Assembly: GCF_000208405.1 (NCBI RefSeq)
Contig: NC_015437.1
Location: 434,001-498,000, forward strand
From: Selenomonas sputigena ATCC 35185
GTDB lineage: Bacteria; Bacillota; Negativicutes; Selenomonadales; Selenomonadaceae
DNA length: 64,000 nucleotides
Direction: 5' to 3'
This document shows, one piece after another, positions 1 to 8,295 of the stretch. The position numbers and the translations under genes were made by a program. Below the pieces are notes generated by a model, which saw nothing but the letters and a program-made list of their open reading frames with translations, ran no database searches and had not been told where the DNA came from. The first letter of the stretch is position 1; each line of letters begins with the position of its first letter.

Positions 1-623
1 CGCAGACTTCGCGAGAGGACGAGAGCGGCGGTGCGTTCATCGGGCGAGAGGTAGGTGTTGCGCGAGCTGAGCGCAAGGCCCGATGCTTCGCGCACGATGG
101 GCGCCATGACGATCTCGGCCGTGACGCCGAGGTCGGCGGCCATGCGGCGCAGGACGGCGACCTGCTGCGCATCCTTTTGTCCGAAGAAAGCTCGGTCTGC
201 GTGCGAGAGCAAGAGGAGCTTCAAGACGACGGTCGCCACGCCGCGAAAGTGCCCGGGACGCTTTGCACCGCAAAGTTTTTCCGTGAGCGTGCCCGTGACC
301 TCGACATAGGTCGCATAGCCTGCGGGGTACATCGCCTCGGGGGCGGGGTGAAAGACGGCGTCGACGCCCGCAGCGTCGAGCTTCTCCACATCGGCTTCAA
401 AGGTGCGCGGGTAGGCGGCGAAGTCCTCGTTCGGACCGAACTGCACGGGGTTGACAAAGATGGAAACGATGACGCGGTCGGTACTCTTTCGCGCCGCTTC
501 GACGAGTGAGAGGTGGCCTGCGTGGAGCGCTCCCATCGTTGGTACGAGGGCGATTGTTTCCTTTGCGTTCTTGACGCTTTGCGCATAGGATTGGAGTTCT
601 TTCGGTGTGGTCAGGATTTTCAT
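1..623 (-). CDS. panC: Pantoate--beta-alanine ligase, partial (3' end outside window)
   Basis: Catalyses ATP-dependent joining of pantoate and beta-alanine to pantothenate, the last step of vitamin B5 synthesis, in the cytoplasm. About 207 residues are visible from the ATG at 623. The nucleotidyltransferase signature PTMGALHAGHLSL lies near residue 28, followed by VNPVQFGPNEDF and FFGQKDAQQ, all typical of PanC (family length about 280). The start follows a purine-rich GGAGGCAATCTG. The gene lies 21 bp downstream of a PanS-like transporter on the same strand, so the two probably form one transcript for making or scavenging pantoate. The family is certain; the C-terminus is not visible. Confidence 0.95.
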   Translation of the reverse strand, partial: MKILTTPKELQSYAQSVKNAKETIALVPTMGALHAGHLSLVEAARKSTDRVIVSIFVNPVQFGPNEDFAAYPRTFEADVEKLDAAGVDAVFHPAPEAMYPAGYATYVEVTGTLTEKLCGAKRPGHFRGVATVVLKLLLLSHADRAFFGQKDAQQVAVLRRMAADLGVTAEIVMAPIVREASGLALSSRNTYLSPDERTAALVLSRSL

Positions 624-644
624 CAGATTGCCTCCTGTGGCTTG

Positions 645-1595
645 TCAGAGGGAAACATCGGCGGAAATCTTGCTTTCGTTTGCATCATGGCGCGTGAACC
701 AGTTCGCTGCAAGCGAGCCGGAAATGTTGTGCCAGACGCTGAAGAGCGCCGCGGGAATCGCGGCGGCGGGATTGAAGTAGAGGAGCGCGAGCGATGCCGC
801 CATGCCGGAGTTCTGCATGCCGACTTCGATGCCGATGGCGCGTCGTTTCGGTGCAGAGAGTCCAAGCAGCCCGGCGAGTGCGTAGCCGAGTGCGAGGCCG
901 AATCCGTTGTGCAGGACGACGGCGAGGGCGACGAGCGTCCCGACTTCGGCGAGGCGCGGTGCGCTCATGGAGACGACGACACCGACCAAGAGGGCGACGA
1001 GCAGAGCGGAGATGAGCGGCAGAACCATCAGCGCGTATGCGACACGACGGCGGAAGAAATGGTTGAGTGCCGCGCCTAAGAGGACGGGCAGGAGCACCAT
1101 TTCGGCGATGGAGAGCATCATCGCGGGAGCATTGACAGCGATTTCCTCACCCGCTAAGAGGAGCGTCAGAAACGGTGTGACGAAGGGGGCGAGAAGCGTC
1201 GTCGCCATAGTCATGGTGACCGACAGGGCTACGTCGCCTTTGGCAAGGTAGGTGATGACGTTTGACGCCGTGCCTCCCGGGCAGGTGCCGACGAGAATCA
1301 CGCCGACGGCAAGAGCGGGCGGCAGGGAAAACGCTTGGGTAAGGAGATAAGCGACGAGCGGCATGATGGTAAACTGCGCGAGTACGCCGATGCCCACATC
1401 CCACGGGTGGTGCACCAGATGGCGAAAGTCTTTGAACTCGATCGTCATGCCCATGCCGAACATGACGATCCCTAGGAGAAGCGGCACCTGCGGCGCAATC
1501 CAAGAGAGCGACGCGGGAAAGACCGCACCCGCCGCGCCGACGAGGACGACGAGCCAGACCATGTTCTTGACGATGAAGCGGCCGATGTTTTGCAA
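645..1595 (-). CDS. BASS-family transporter, PanS-like (putative pantoate/ketopantoate importer)
   Basis: Inner-membrane protein of the bile acid:sodium symporter (BASS) superfamily, 316 residues with about nine or ten hydrophobic segments and the family signature GTCPGGTASNVITYLA. I place the start at TTG 1595 because GGGAGGA precedes it by a normal distance. A longer frame opening at 1679 would translate through the terminator-like hairpin. The known member PanS of Salmonella imports ketopantoate/pantoate, and here panC follows directly, so a pantoate-precursor import role is inferred from context. The substrate itself cannot be read from the sequence. A structured leader with an intrinsic terminator precedes it. 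Confidence 0.82.
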   Translation of the reverse strand: MQNIGRFIVKNMVWLVVLVGAAGAVFPASLSWIAPQVPLLLGIVMFGMGMTIEFKDFRHLVHHPWDVGIGVLAQFTIMPLVAYLLTQAFSLPPALAVGVILVGTCPGGTASNVITYLAKGDVALSVTMTMATTLLAPFVTPFLTLLLAGEEIAVNAPAMMLSIAEMVLLPVLLGAALNHFFRRRVAYALMVLPLISALLVALLVGVVVSMSAPRLAEVGTLVALAVVLHNGFGLALGYALAGLLGLSAPKRRAIGIEVGMQNSGMAASLALLYFNPAAAIPAALFSVWHNISGSLAANWFTRHDANESKISADVSL

Positions 1596-1611
1596 ATGGA
1601 TTCCTCCCATC

Positions 1612-1643
1612 AAAAAAGCCTTCCTGCCAAAAGACAGAAAGGC
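1612..1643 (-). terminator. Intrinsic terminator in the panS-panC leader (attenuator)
   Basis: On the minus strand an 11-bp stem (arms at 1633-1643 and 1618-1628, loop TTTT) is followed by six U (1612-1617). It sits only about 17 nt before the TTG start, so it must be read through for panS-panC to be expressed. This suggests attenuation control. Confidence 0.75.
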
Positions 1644-1858
1644 CAAAATACATGCAAAACAGTTACGGCTATGTACCATGTGCGCTGTAATCTTGTGCGA
1701 AACCTTGCTGTCTCAGTCCCGAGGGATCTAAGCAGATGTTTACCGCTGCGGTATTCATTTGTGGCAGGACATAAAGCGTGCGGGCGTCGCTCGCACCTGC
1801 ACGGTAAATACAGCGAAGTACGATTCCCTAAGGATATCATCTTCGCTCCCCTACGATA
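1644..1858 (-). promoter_or_regulatory. Structured 5' leader and candidate promoter of panS-panC
   Basis: About 215 bases with no good ORF. A candidate promoter on the minus strand has -35 TTGCAT (1876-1881), a 17-nt spacer and extended -10 TGC-TATCGT (1853-1858). The leader contains several hairpins: AGCGAAG/CTTCGCT, a nested GCAGG..TGCG/CGCA..CCTGC stem and TACCGC-A-GCGGTA. They are followed by the terminator at 1612-1643. This layout fits a riboswitch or other attenuator. I could not match it to a riboswitch consensus from memory (TPP, lysine, FMN and T-box do not fit). Confidence 0.5.
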
Positions 1859-2035
1859 GCATAGTGGGTGGGAAAATGCAAGGGGAGATATCGATCGTCT
1901 TTCGGCGGAGGGATACGCGCTTATCCGAGTTTAGTGGACTTTTAAGGGAGGATTTCCCCGCTGTTTGCAGAATAAGGCATAAGAGAAATTCTATTTCGTA
2001 TGGAAATCCATGTTTGTTATAAAGGAGGAACTTCT

Positions 2036-2956
2036 ATGTTCTTGAAAAAAATCATGAGCACGGCTCTTTGCGCCGCGCTTTTTGTGACGCAGGTCGGCAT
2101 GGCGAGCGCCGCAGAGGAGACGGTGCAGGGAAAACTCGCCGCCGTTGAGACGGAGACATGGGGCGCGGAGCAGACGGGCGCGTTCCTCGACCGCATCAAT
2201 CATTTGGAGAAGGACTATCTTGGAAAACACAACAAAGGCTCCATGCTCGACCGTGTCAACATCGTCTACGATGACATCTACGACAACACGACAGGACCCG
2301 GCCTCTTGACGCAGCTCAATGCCGTCGAATGGGGGCTCATGCACGAGGTCAGCCCCAAGGCGGTGGATAAGCGCGTGACGGAGATGGAGATGGCGGTCGC
2401 AGGAAAGACGAGCGCAGGCACTTACAAGAAGCGCATCCAGGATCTCGGAACGGCGGCTTTCGGCGGCTATAGCGTGCCGCTTGAGCAGGTGACTGTGCCG
2501 AAGAACACCGTGATCAAGATCGCCTTGACGCAGGAGGTCAACGCGAAGAACCTCAAGGCGGGCGATACCATCCGCTACAAGGTCGCGGAGGATGTCGTGC
2601 AGGGCGGCATGCTCGTATTCGCCAAAGGGCAGCCGGGCGTGGGCACAGTGAAAAAGGTCACGCAGGCGCGCAACTTCGGCCGCGATGCGCAGATTGACGT
2701 AGACTTCCATACGACGAAGGCGATGGACGGCACTGAGGTAAAGACGTTCGTCGGCGAGGAATCGAAGCAGGAGATGAAGAGCTACGCCATGGCTGCCGGC
2801 GCGAGTGTTGCGGGCATGTTGCTCTTAGGACCGATCGGCATCATCGGCGGTGCGTTCGTCAAGGGGAAGAACATCGAATTGCCGGAAGGGACGGAGCTCT
2901 TCATCCAGACGCAGGATGAGACTGTCCTCTATGCGATACCGACGACGGAAAAGTGA
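2036..2956 (+). CDS. Exported protein of unknown function preceding lptD
   Basis: 306 residues. The start is the ATG at 2036, 6 nt after AAAGGAGGAA; an upstream in-frame ATG lacks such a site. Residues 1-25 are a Sec signal peptide ending VGMASA. The mature part begins with charged, probably helical sequence containing LDRINHLEKDY and a similar LDRVNIVYDDIY about 25 residues later. A middle domain (about 140-240) looks beta-rich, and a glycine-rich hydrophobic segment lies at about 249-276. I do not recognise a family. The gene stops 11 bp before lptD, so a periplasmic or outer-membrane role linked to LPS export is inferred from position only. Confidence 0.85.
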   Translation: MFLKKIMSTALCAALFVTQVGMASAAEETVQGKLAAVETETWGAEQTGAFLDRINHLEKDYLGKHNKGSMLDRVNIVYDDIYDNTTGPGLLTQLNAVEWGLMHEVSPKAVDKRVTEMEMAVAGKTSAGTYKKRIQDLGTAAFGGYSVPLEQVTVPKNTVIKIALTQEVNAKNLKAGDTIRYKVAEDVVQGGMLVFAKGQPGVGTVKKVTQARNFGRDAQIDVDFHTTKAMDGTEVKTFVGEESKQEMKSYAMAAGASVAGMLLLGPIGIIGGAFVKGKNIELPEGTELFIQTQDETVLYAIPTTEK

Positions 2957-2967
2957 GAGGAAATTTC

Positions 2968-4521
2968 ATGAAGATGATGGTTCGGCGCGTTTTCCCTCGA
3001 AAGAGCGCCCTTTTGGCCGCAGTTTTTGCGGCGTCCTGTCTGCCTTCGGCGGCATTTGCGGAGTATCATTCGTCGACGGATACGGCGGCGGATGTTCTCG
3101 ACTACATCGAAAACGAGCGGCGTGCGGCAAGGGAGAATCGCCTGTCGGAAGCGCAGGAGCAGCTCGTCCGAGATACGGCAGCGATGCAGGCGCATCTGCG
3201 CCAGCCCATGGAAGACCACCTGAAGCCTCTTCCTACGGCTTTCGAGGGCGACGAACTGTTTTATGACCAGGTGACGGGCGAGTTCTTCGCGCGAGGCAGC
3301 GTCAAGATCACGGAGATCGACAACCGCCGCGTGCTTTCCGACGAGATCAAGGGCAATGCTCTCACGCAGGACGTCGCCGTCGAGAACGAGGCGCACATCG
3401 TGCAGGTGACGCCGGACATGGCGCAAGTGGATGTTCGTGGCTGGAAGCTCTCCTACAACTACGGTACGGGCATCGGCAAGATCGAGGACGCTTCGGGAAA
3501 GGTCAACCACCAGTACGTCTCGGGCAAGCGCATCGAGGTCTATCCCGATAAGGTCATCATCCACGAGGGACGCGCGACGAAATGTCATGCGAAGACACCC
3601 GACTACAGCGTGAGCGCCGAGCGCATTGAGATTTATCCGAACGACAAGATTGTCTTCTATAACAGCGACTTCTGGCTCAAGAAGACGCGCGTCGGTCATC
3701 GTGATAAGTATACGGCGGACATCCGACCAGATCATAAGGATATGCCGCCCTTCCCTTCGGTGAGGTACACGAAGTCGGACGGGCTTATCATCGAGCAGGA
3801 TTTCGCGCTTCCTGTGGCGGAGCGTCTGGACTTTATCCCGACGCTCTTGGTATCGACGAAGGAAGGCGTGCATGGCAGGGCGGAACTTCGCTATGGCGGA
3901 CGCTATGGGACGCTGAGCCTGCAGTATGGCTATTGGCAGGATAACGATGACAGGTGGATTCGTCGTGAGCCAAGCCTGCATTACGAGCTCGGCTACCATT
4001 TCAAGGATGCGCCGATCGGCTGGGGAATCGAAGCAGACCACGGACGCTGGTACAACGACGGCATCAAGAGCACGCACACATACGGGAAGATCGGCGTCTA
4101 CCATGATCCGATTCCCTTGGGGAGAGGGGCGTTGCTTTCGTTTGCGGCGGATTATTCCGTGACGAAGGAATCGTATGATCGATCGAGGATCACGGGATTC
4201 AGTTGGTCGGCTACGCTCGTGAAGAAGTTCAGCGACCGGTTGGCGGCCTATGGAAAGTACAGTTACGCACAGGTCTATGCGGGAAATTCGCTCTTCTACT
4301 ACGATGTGGCGGATTACCATCGCGCCCTATACACAGGATTCAGCTATCAGCTGACGGAGCGCGACCGCTTCGTCTGCGGTACGGCGTATGACATCGACCG
4401 CCGCACTTTGGGCGATGTCGACTACTATTGGTATCACGATATGCATTGCGTGCAGCTCGTCACGCGCTATCGTGCGAAACGCGACAGTTGGAGCGTCCGT
4501 TTGAACTTCACGCCGTGGTGA
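2968..4521 (+). CDS. lptD: LptD-like LPS-assembly outer membrane protein (short form)
   Basis: Probable outer-membrane beta-barrel that inserts LPS into the outer leaflet. Start ATG 2968, 7 nt after AGAGG; residues 1-31 form a signal peptide ending AAFA. An OstA/LptA-like beta-jellyroll region spans about 90-260 (GDELFYDQVTGEFFARG, then repeated short strands). After it come alternating hydrophobic/aromatic strands rich in Tyr and Trp to a C-terminal aromatic end (LNFTPW), as in barrels. At 517 residues it is much shorter than the E. coli protein (about 780). No LptE gene or LptD disulfide cysteines are evident. It lies in the LPS heptose operon. A periplasmic OstA protein with a smaller barrel is the alternative. 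Confidence 0.75.
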   Translation: MKMMVRRVFPRKSALLAAVFAASCLPSAAFAEYHSSTDTAADVLDYIENERRAARENRLSEAQEQLVRDTAAMQAHLRQPMEDHLKPLPTAFEGDELFYDQVTGEFFARGSVKITEIDNRRVLSDEIKGNALTQDVAVENEAHIVQVTPDMAQVDVRGWKLSYNYGTGIGKIEDASGKVNHQYVSGKRIEVYPDKVIIHEGRATKCHAKTPDYSVSAERIEIYPNDKIVFYNSDFWLKKTRVGHRDKYTADIRPDHKDMPPFPSVRYTKSDGLIIEQDFALPVAERLDFIPTLLVSTKEGVHGRAELRYGGRYGTLSLQYGYWQDNDDRWIRREPSLHYELGYHFKDAPIGWGIEADHGRWYNDGIKSTHTYGKIGVYHDPIPLGRGALLSFAADYSVTKESYDRSRITGFSWSATLVKKFSDRLAAYGKYSYAQVYAGNSLFYYDVADYHRALYTGFSYQLTERDRFVCGTAYDIDRRTLGDVDYYWYHDMHCVQLVTRYRAKRDSWSVRLNFTPW

Positions 4522-4537
4522 GCGGAGGAGTGTGGAA

Positions 4538-5545
4538 ATGGCAGCATCGATAAATGATCTAGCATCGGCAGTGGGCTGCTTGAAGGGCACGCGCGTGCTC
4601 GTCCTCGGGGATATGGTCGCCGACATCTACCTCGACGGGCGCATCTCGCGCATTTCGAGGGAGGCGCCTGTACTCGTACTTGAGGAGATGGGCGAGCGTG
4701 TCGTCGCGGGCGGCGCGGCGAACGTCGCGCACAACGCCGCGACCTTGGGCGGCGCGGTATGCGCCTTCGGCATCTTGGGCAAAGACGCGGGCGGTGCGGG
4801 CATTGCCGCGGTGCTCTCTCGCGCGGGCGTCGATACGGCGGGACTTCTGGCGACTTCTGAACGACCGACGATTTCCAAGACGCGCGTCATCGCGGGCGGC
4901 AGGGCGACGGTCAGCCAGCAGATCGTGCGCATCGACAAGGAGAGCCGTGAGCCGCTTTCCTCTGTGCTCGCGGAGGAGTTGGAAGAGCGCCTCTTGACGG
5001 CATTGGCGCACGTCGACGCCGTCGTCCTGAGCGACTACGGCTCGGGTACGATCACGCAGGGGATTCGCGAGCGGCTTCTTGCCGCCTGCCGCGAGCGCGG
5101 CGTGCCGACGATCGTCGATTCGCGCTATGGCGTGCGCTCCTTCTCGGGCGTCGACTATGTGAAGCAGAACGACGCGGAGCTTGCCGCCGCCTTCGAGCGT
5201 CACCTTGATACGGAAGAGGCGCTCGAAGAGGCGGCGCGCGAGCTTGTTGCTGAACTCGGTGCGAAGGGGGCGCTCATCACGCGCGGCGAAAAGGGCATGA
5301 TGCTCTTTCTTGCGGACGGCGCAAGGCATGAGATTCCCGTGTCGGACAAGAGCGAGGTCTACGATGTCTCGGGCGCGGGCGATACGTGTGTCGCAGCATT
5401 CATTCTCGCGCTTGCGGGCGGCGCCTCGCCGCTCGCGGCGACACAGCTGTCGAACATCGCCTCAGGTATCGCCGTGCGGAAGTTCGGCACGGCGACGGTC
5501 AGTGCAGCGGAACTTACGAGGAAGGTACGGGAGCTTTCCGGCTGA
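4538..5545 (+). CDS. D-glycero-beta-D-manno-heptose-7-phosphate kinase (RfaE1/HldA), copy 1
   Basis: PfkB-family sugar kinase, 335 residues, that would phosphorylate heptose-7-P at C1 for ADP-heptose synthesis. Visible motifs are GDMVADIYLDG at the N-terminus, RISREAPV, GGAANVAHN and the ATP/anion-hole signature DVSGAGDT near residue 273. ATG 4538 is preferred over GTG 4532 because GGAGGAG ends at 4530. It is followed after 18 bp by the adenylyltransferase, recreating the two halves of fused HldE as separate genes. It lacks the MLDRYWYG-like segment that copy 2 (8296) matches better, so copy 1 may have drifted or have another substrate. The family is certain; which copy makes heptose-1,7-bisphosphate is not. 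Confidence 0.85.
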   Translation: MAASINDLASAVGCLKGTRVLVLGDMVADIYLDGRISRISREAPVLVLEEMGERVVAGGAANVAHNAATLGGAVCAFGILGKDAGGAGIAAVLSRAGVDTAGLLATSERPTISKTRVIAGGRATVSQQIVRIDKESREPLSSVLAEELEERLLTALAHVDAVVLSDYGSGTITQGIRERLLAACRERGVPTIVDSRYGVRSFSGVDYVKQNDAELAAAFERHLDTEEALEEAARELVAELGAKGALITRGEKGMMLFLADGARHEIPVSDKSEVYDVSGAGDTCVAAFILALAGGASPLAATQLSNIASGIAVRKFGTATVSAAELTRKVRELSG

Positions 5546-5563
5546 AATCTTGGGGGGATTCAC

Positions 5564-6028
5564 ATGCTGATACCGAAGGAAAGGATCGAGGACTTCTGTG
5601 CGACGCTGCGCGAAGCGGGGCAGCGCGTCGTCTTCACGAACGGCTGCTTCGACATCCTGCATGCAGGTCATGTGCGTTATTTGGAAGCGGCGCGTGCCTT
5701 GGGAGACTGCCTCGTGCTCGGACTCAATACCGACGCTTCCGTGCGCCGCTTGAAGGGCGAGACGCGTCCTGTCAACACGGAGCTTGACCGTGCGGCGGTC
5801 GTGGGCGCGCTCGTCGCCGTCGACTACGTCGTGCTCTTCGACGAGCCGACGGCGGAAATGCTCATAGAGAAGGTGCGCCCTGCCGTCTACGCCAAGGGCG
5901 GCGACTACACGCGCGAAACTTTGCCCGAGGCGAAGATTGTTGAAAAATACGGCGGTGAGGTGCATTTCATCGACCTCGTGCCCGGGTGCTCGACGACGAA
6001 GATCATTGAGAAGATTCATCAGAGATAG
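5564..6028 (+). CDS. hldC: D-glycero-beta-D-manno-heptose 1-phosphate adenylyltransferase (RfaE2/HldC)
   Basis: Transfers AMP from ATP to heptose-1-P, giving ADP-heptose. It is 154 residues, the size of the stand-alone C-terminal HldE domain. The cytidylyltransferase-like signature [12 protein letters not shown] has its HxGH at residues 33-36. Conserved [24 protein letters not shown] and [12 protein letters not shown] follow. It lies in an operon between kinase copy 1 and the GT9 genes, 33 bp from the latter. Confidence 0.93.
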   Translation: MLIPKERIEDFCATLREAGQRVVFTNGCFDILHAGHVRYLEAARALGDCLVLGLNTDASVRRLKGETRPVNTELDRAAVVGALVAVDYVVLFDEPTAEMLIEKVRPAVYAKGGDYTRETLPEAKIVEKYGGEVHFIDLVPGCSTTKIIEKIHQR

Positions 6029-6061
6029 AAACAGGCTTGCAGGAGAAAGGCGGGAAGCTGC

Positions 6062-7084
6062 ATGAAAAACATCCTCGTCGTCAAGCTCAGCGCCATCGGC
6101 GATGTCATTCATGCGCTTCCCGTCTCCTATGCCATCAAGGAGACGTTTCCCGACGCGCATCTGACGTGGGTCGTCGAGCCAACAGCGTATGACATCTTGG
6201 CGGGCAATCCCTTCATTGACAACATCATCCTCTTTGAAAAGAAGCGTTTCCGCACCGTGCGCGGCTTCCTCGAAGAGTTCCGCCCCTTCCGCCATGAGCT
6301 TCGCGCGAGAAGGTACGACGCGGCTCTCGACCTGCAGGGACTCTTCAAGTCGGCGGCGATCGTCGCGCAGTCGGGCGCGGAACTGCGCCTTGGCACGGCG
6401 AACATGCGCGAAGGCTCCGCCTATGTGAGCCACTCCATCAAGGGGGCGCACGCCTCGGGGCATATCGTCGAGCGGTACCTCGACGTTGCACGCGCCCTTG
6501 GCTGCCGCGTTGATGAAGTGCATTTTCCCGTCGCCGTCTCCCCTGCGGAAGCCGCTTCGGCGGACGCGCTGCTTGCTGCCGAGGGCGTGCGCGAAGATCA
6601 TCGCTTCGCCGTTCTCGCCATCGGCGCGAACTGGCCGAATAAGCGCTGGCCCGTCAAGTACTTCGCCGTTCTCGCCGATTGGCTCTACGGTGAGAAGCTC
6701 ATCCCCGTGCTCGTCGGCGGTGGACGCCTCGACGAAAGCCTCGTGGGCGACATCGAAGCGCTCACCGAAGTGCCGCCCGTCAACCTCGTCGGGCGAACAA
6801 GCCTCAAGGAACTCGCGCACATCTTCAAGCGCGCCGACCTCGTCCTCGGCGGCGACACCGGCCCCGTCCACCTCGCCGCAGGACTCGGCACGAAGACGGT
6901 CATGCTCATGGGCCCGACCGACGCCAACCGCAACGGCCCTTACGGACAGCAGGAAAACGCCATGGAGATTCCGCGCTCCTGCAAAGCGTGCTGGAAGAGG
7001 AGATGCCCCAAGGGACTCGATTGCCTCGCAATCCTCTCCGTCGAGGAAGTAAAGGGGAAGATTCGGGAGGTTTTGGCACGGTGA
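6062..7084 (+). CDS. GT9 heptosyltransferase (WaaF/WaaC type)
   Basis: Uses ADP-heptose to add heptose to the lipid A-Kdo core on the cytoplasmic face of the inner membrane. It has 340 residues. N-terminal VVKLSAIGDVIHALP is typical of GT9, and the C-terminal nucleotide-sugar site GGDTGPVHLAAGLG begins near 264. A cysteine-rich tail (CKACWKRRCPKGLDC, about 305-320) is common in Negativicute and other anaerobe members. GT9 sequence alone does not separate heptosyltransferase I from II. Its place right after the ADP-heptose genes supports a core-heptose role. Confidence 0.88.
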   Translation: MKNILVVKLSAIGDVIHALPVSYAIKETFPDAHLTWVVEPTAYDILAGNPFIDNIILFEKKRFRTVRGFLEEFRPFRHELRARRYDAALDLQGLFKSAAIVAQSGAELRLGTANMREGSAYVSHSIKGAHASGHIVERYLDVARALGCRVDEVHFPVAVSPAEAASADALLAAEGVREDHRFAVLAIGANWPNKRWPVKYFAVLADWLYGEKLIPVLVGGGRLDESLVGDIEALTEVPPVNLVGRTSLKELAHIFKRADLVLGGDTGPVHLAAGLGTKTVMLMGPTDANRNGPYGQQENAMEIPRSCKACWKRRCPKGLDCLAILSVEEVKGKIREVLAR

Positions 7085-7148
7085 AAACAGTAACGGCAGA
7101 CGAACGGAAATCTTTTGCCTGCCGGCAGTCATCATAAGGAAGCATTCT

Positions 7149-8264
7149 ATGCAGCAAAAAAACTACGACAACATCCTCGTCATCAACCTCATGCACATCG
7201 GCGACCTCATGCTCGTGACGCCCGTCCTCCGGACGCTTCGGATGAACTTTCCGAAGGCGCGCATCACGCTTCTCGCAGACAAGAAACTCGCCGATCTCGT
7301 CGTCTGCAACAAGCATATCGACGGCTGTCTTTTGCTCGACAAGAAGGGAGCGGATAATCATCCGCTCGCTTTTTTGCGCTTTATCCGCCGCGTTCGCCGC
7401 GAGCATTTCGACCTCGTCATCAACCTGCATCGCAACGAGCGCGCCTCGGCGCTCGCCGCCTTCTCGGGTGCAGGTCGTATTGTTGGCTATGCAAAGCCCA
7501 TCTTTTCCGCCTTCTTCGACAAGGTTATGGAAAACAAGAAGGCAGTCAAGCACCAGATCCATTCCCACTTCGACGTACTGGAAGAAGCTGTCGGCATCGA
7601 GCGCATCGATGATGCTGGCTTGGAGATGTGGCTGCCCGAAGGCGCAGAAGAAAGCGCGGCAAAGCTCTGGCAGGACGCCTTTCCTGCGGGAGGGAAGGTC
7701 ATCGCCTTGAACATCGGCGCGAGTTGGAAGACGAAGCGCTGGATTGACGACTATTTTGCGCAAACGGCGGACTATTTTCTGGAAAAGGGTTATGGCGTCG
7801 CCTTCTTCGGCGGCCCGATGGACGAAGAACTCGTTTGCGCCTGCCGTGCCAAGATGCGCCACGGCGATCATGTGATGCTGCGGACCTTCACGGGGCGCGT
7901 CACGCTCGCCGAGCTTGCGGCGCTCCTCAAGAAGTGTGCGCTCTTCATTACGACGGATTCCGGCCCTATGCACGTCGGCGTTGCGATGAACGTGCCCATC
8001 GTCACGATGTTTGGCGCAAGCCCCGTGCCGGGATTTTACCCTTACGATGCCAAGGACATCCTCTTGAAGACGCCCGAATCCTGCCATCCGTGCGGCAAGC
8101 ACGAATGTCCGAGAGCGGGGGCAGAAAATATGGCGTGCATGAAGAACATCCCCGTCAAGGAAGTGCTGCGCTATGCGGAGGAACTTCTGTATGAGTATGA
8201 AAATAAAGTCGGCAATATCCCCGCGCACGATGGACAATATTGCTGCAAGGTTGTAGAATTATAA
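7149..8264 (+). CDS. GT9 heptosyltransferase (second copy)
   Basis: 371-residue GT9 transferase with N-terminal VINLMHIGDLMLVTPVLRTL and the donor-site motif TTDSGPMHVGVAMN near residue 269. It ends with a cysteine-rich stretch (CHPCGKHEC..CM) like its upstream neighbour. The 64-bp gap and AAGGAAG site set the start at ATG 7149. It probably adds the next heptose (or another ADP/GDP-linked sugar) to the core. It differs clearly from the GT9 protein at 6062, so it is not a recent duplication. Confidence 0.86.
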   Translation: MQQKNYDNILVINLMHIGDLMLVTPVLRTLRMNFPKARITLLADKKLADLVVCNKHIDGCLLLDKKGADNHPLAFLRFIRRVRREHFDLVINLHRNERASALAAFSGAGRIVGYAKPIFSAFFDKVMENKKAVKHQIHSHFDVLEEAVGIERIDDAGLEMWLPEGAEESAAKLWQDAFPAGGKVIALNIGASWKTKRWIDDYFAQTADYFLEKGYGVAFFGGPMDEELVCACRAKMRHGDHVMLRTFTGRVTLAELAALLKKCALFITTDSGPMHVGVAMNVPIVTMFGASPVPGFYPYDAKDILLKTPESCHPCGKHECPRAGAENMACMKNIPVKEVLRYAEELLYEYENKVGNIPAHDGQYCCKVVEL

Positions 8265-8295
8265 GAGAAATCATCTCGTTGGAAGGGAGCTTTCT

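Noticed and set aside
1644-1858. TPP, lysine, FMN or T-box riboswitch in the panS leader
   Set aside because: A CTGAGA and an AGGTGCGAG word are present but the other conserved core blocks of those classes are absent.
4538-6028. Frameshifted hldE (kinase and adenylyltransferase split by mutation)
   Set aside because: Each gene has its own ribosome site and complete ends; separate HldA and HldC genes are a known arrangement.
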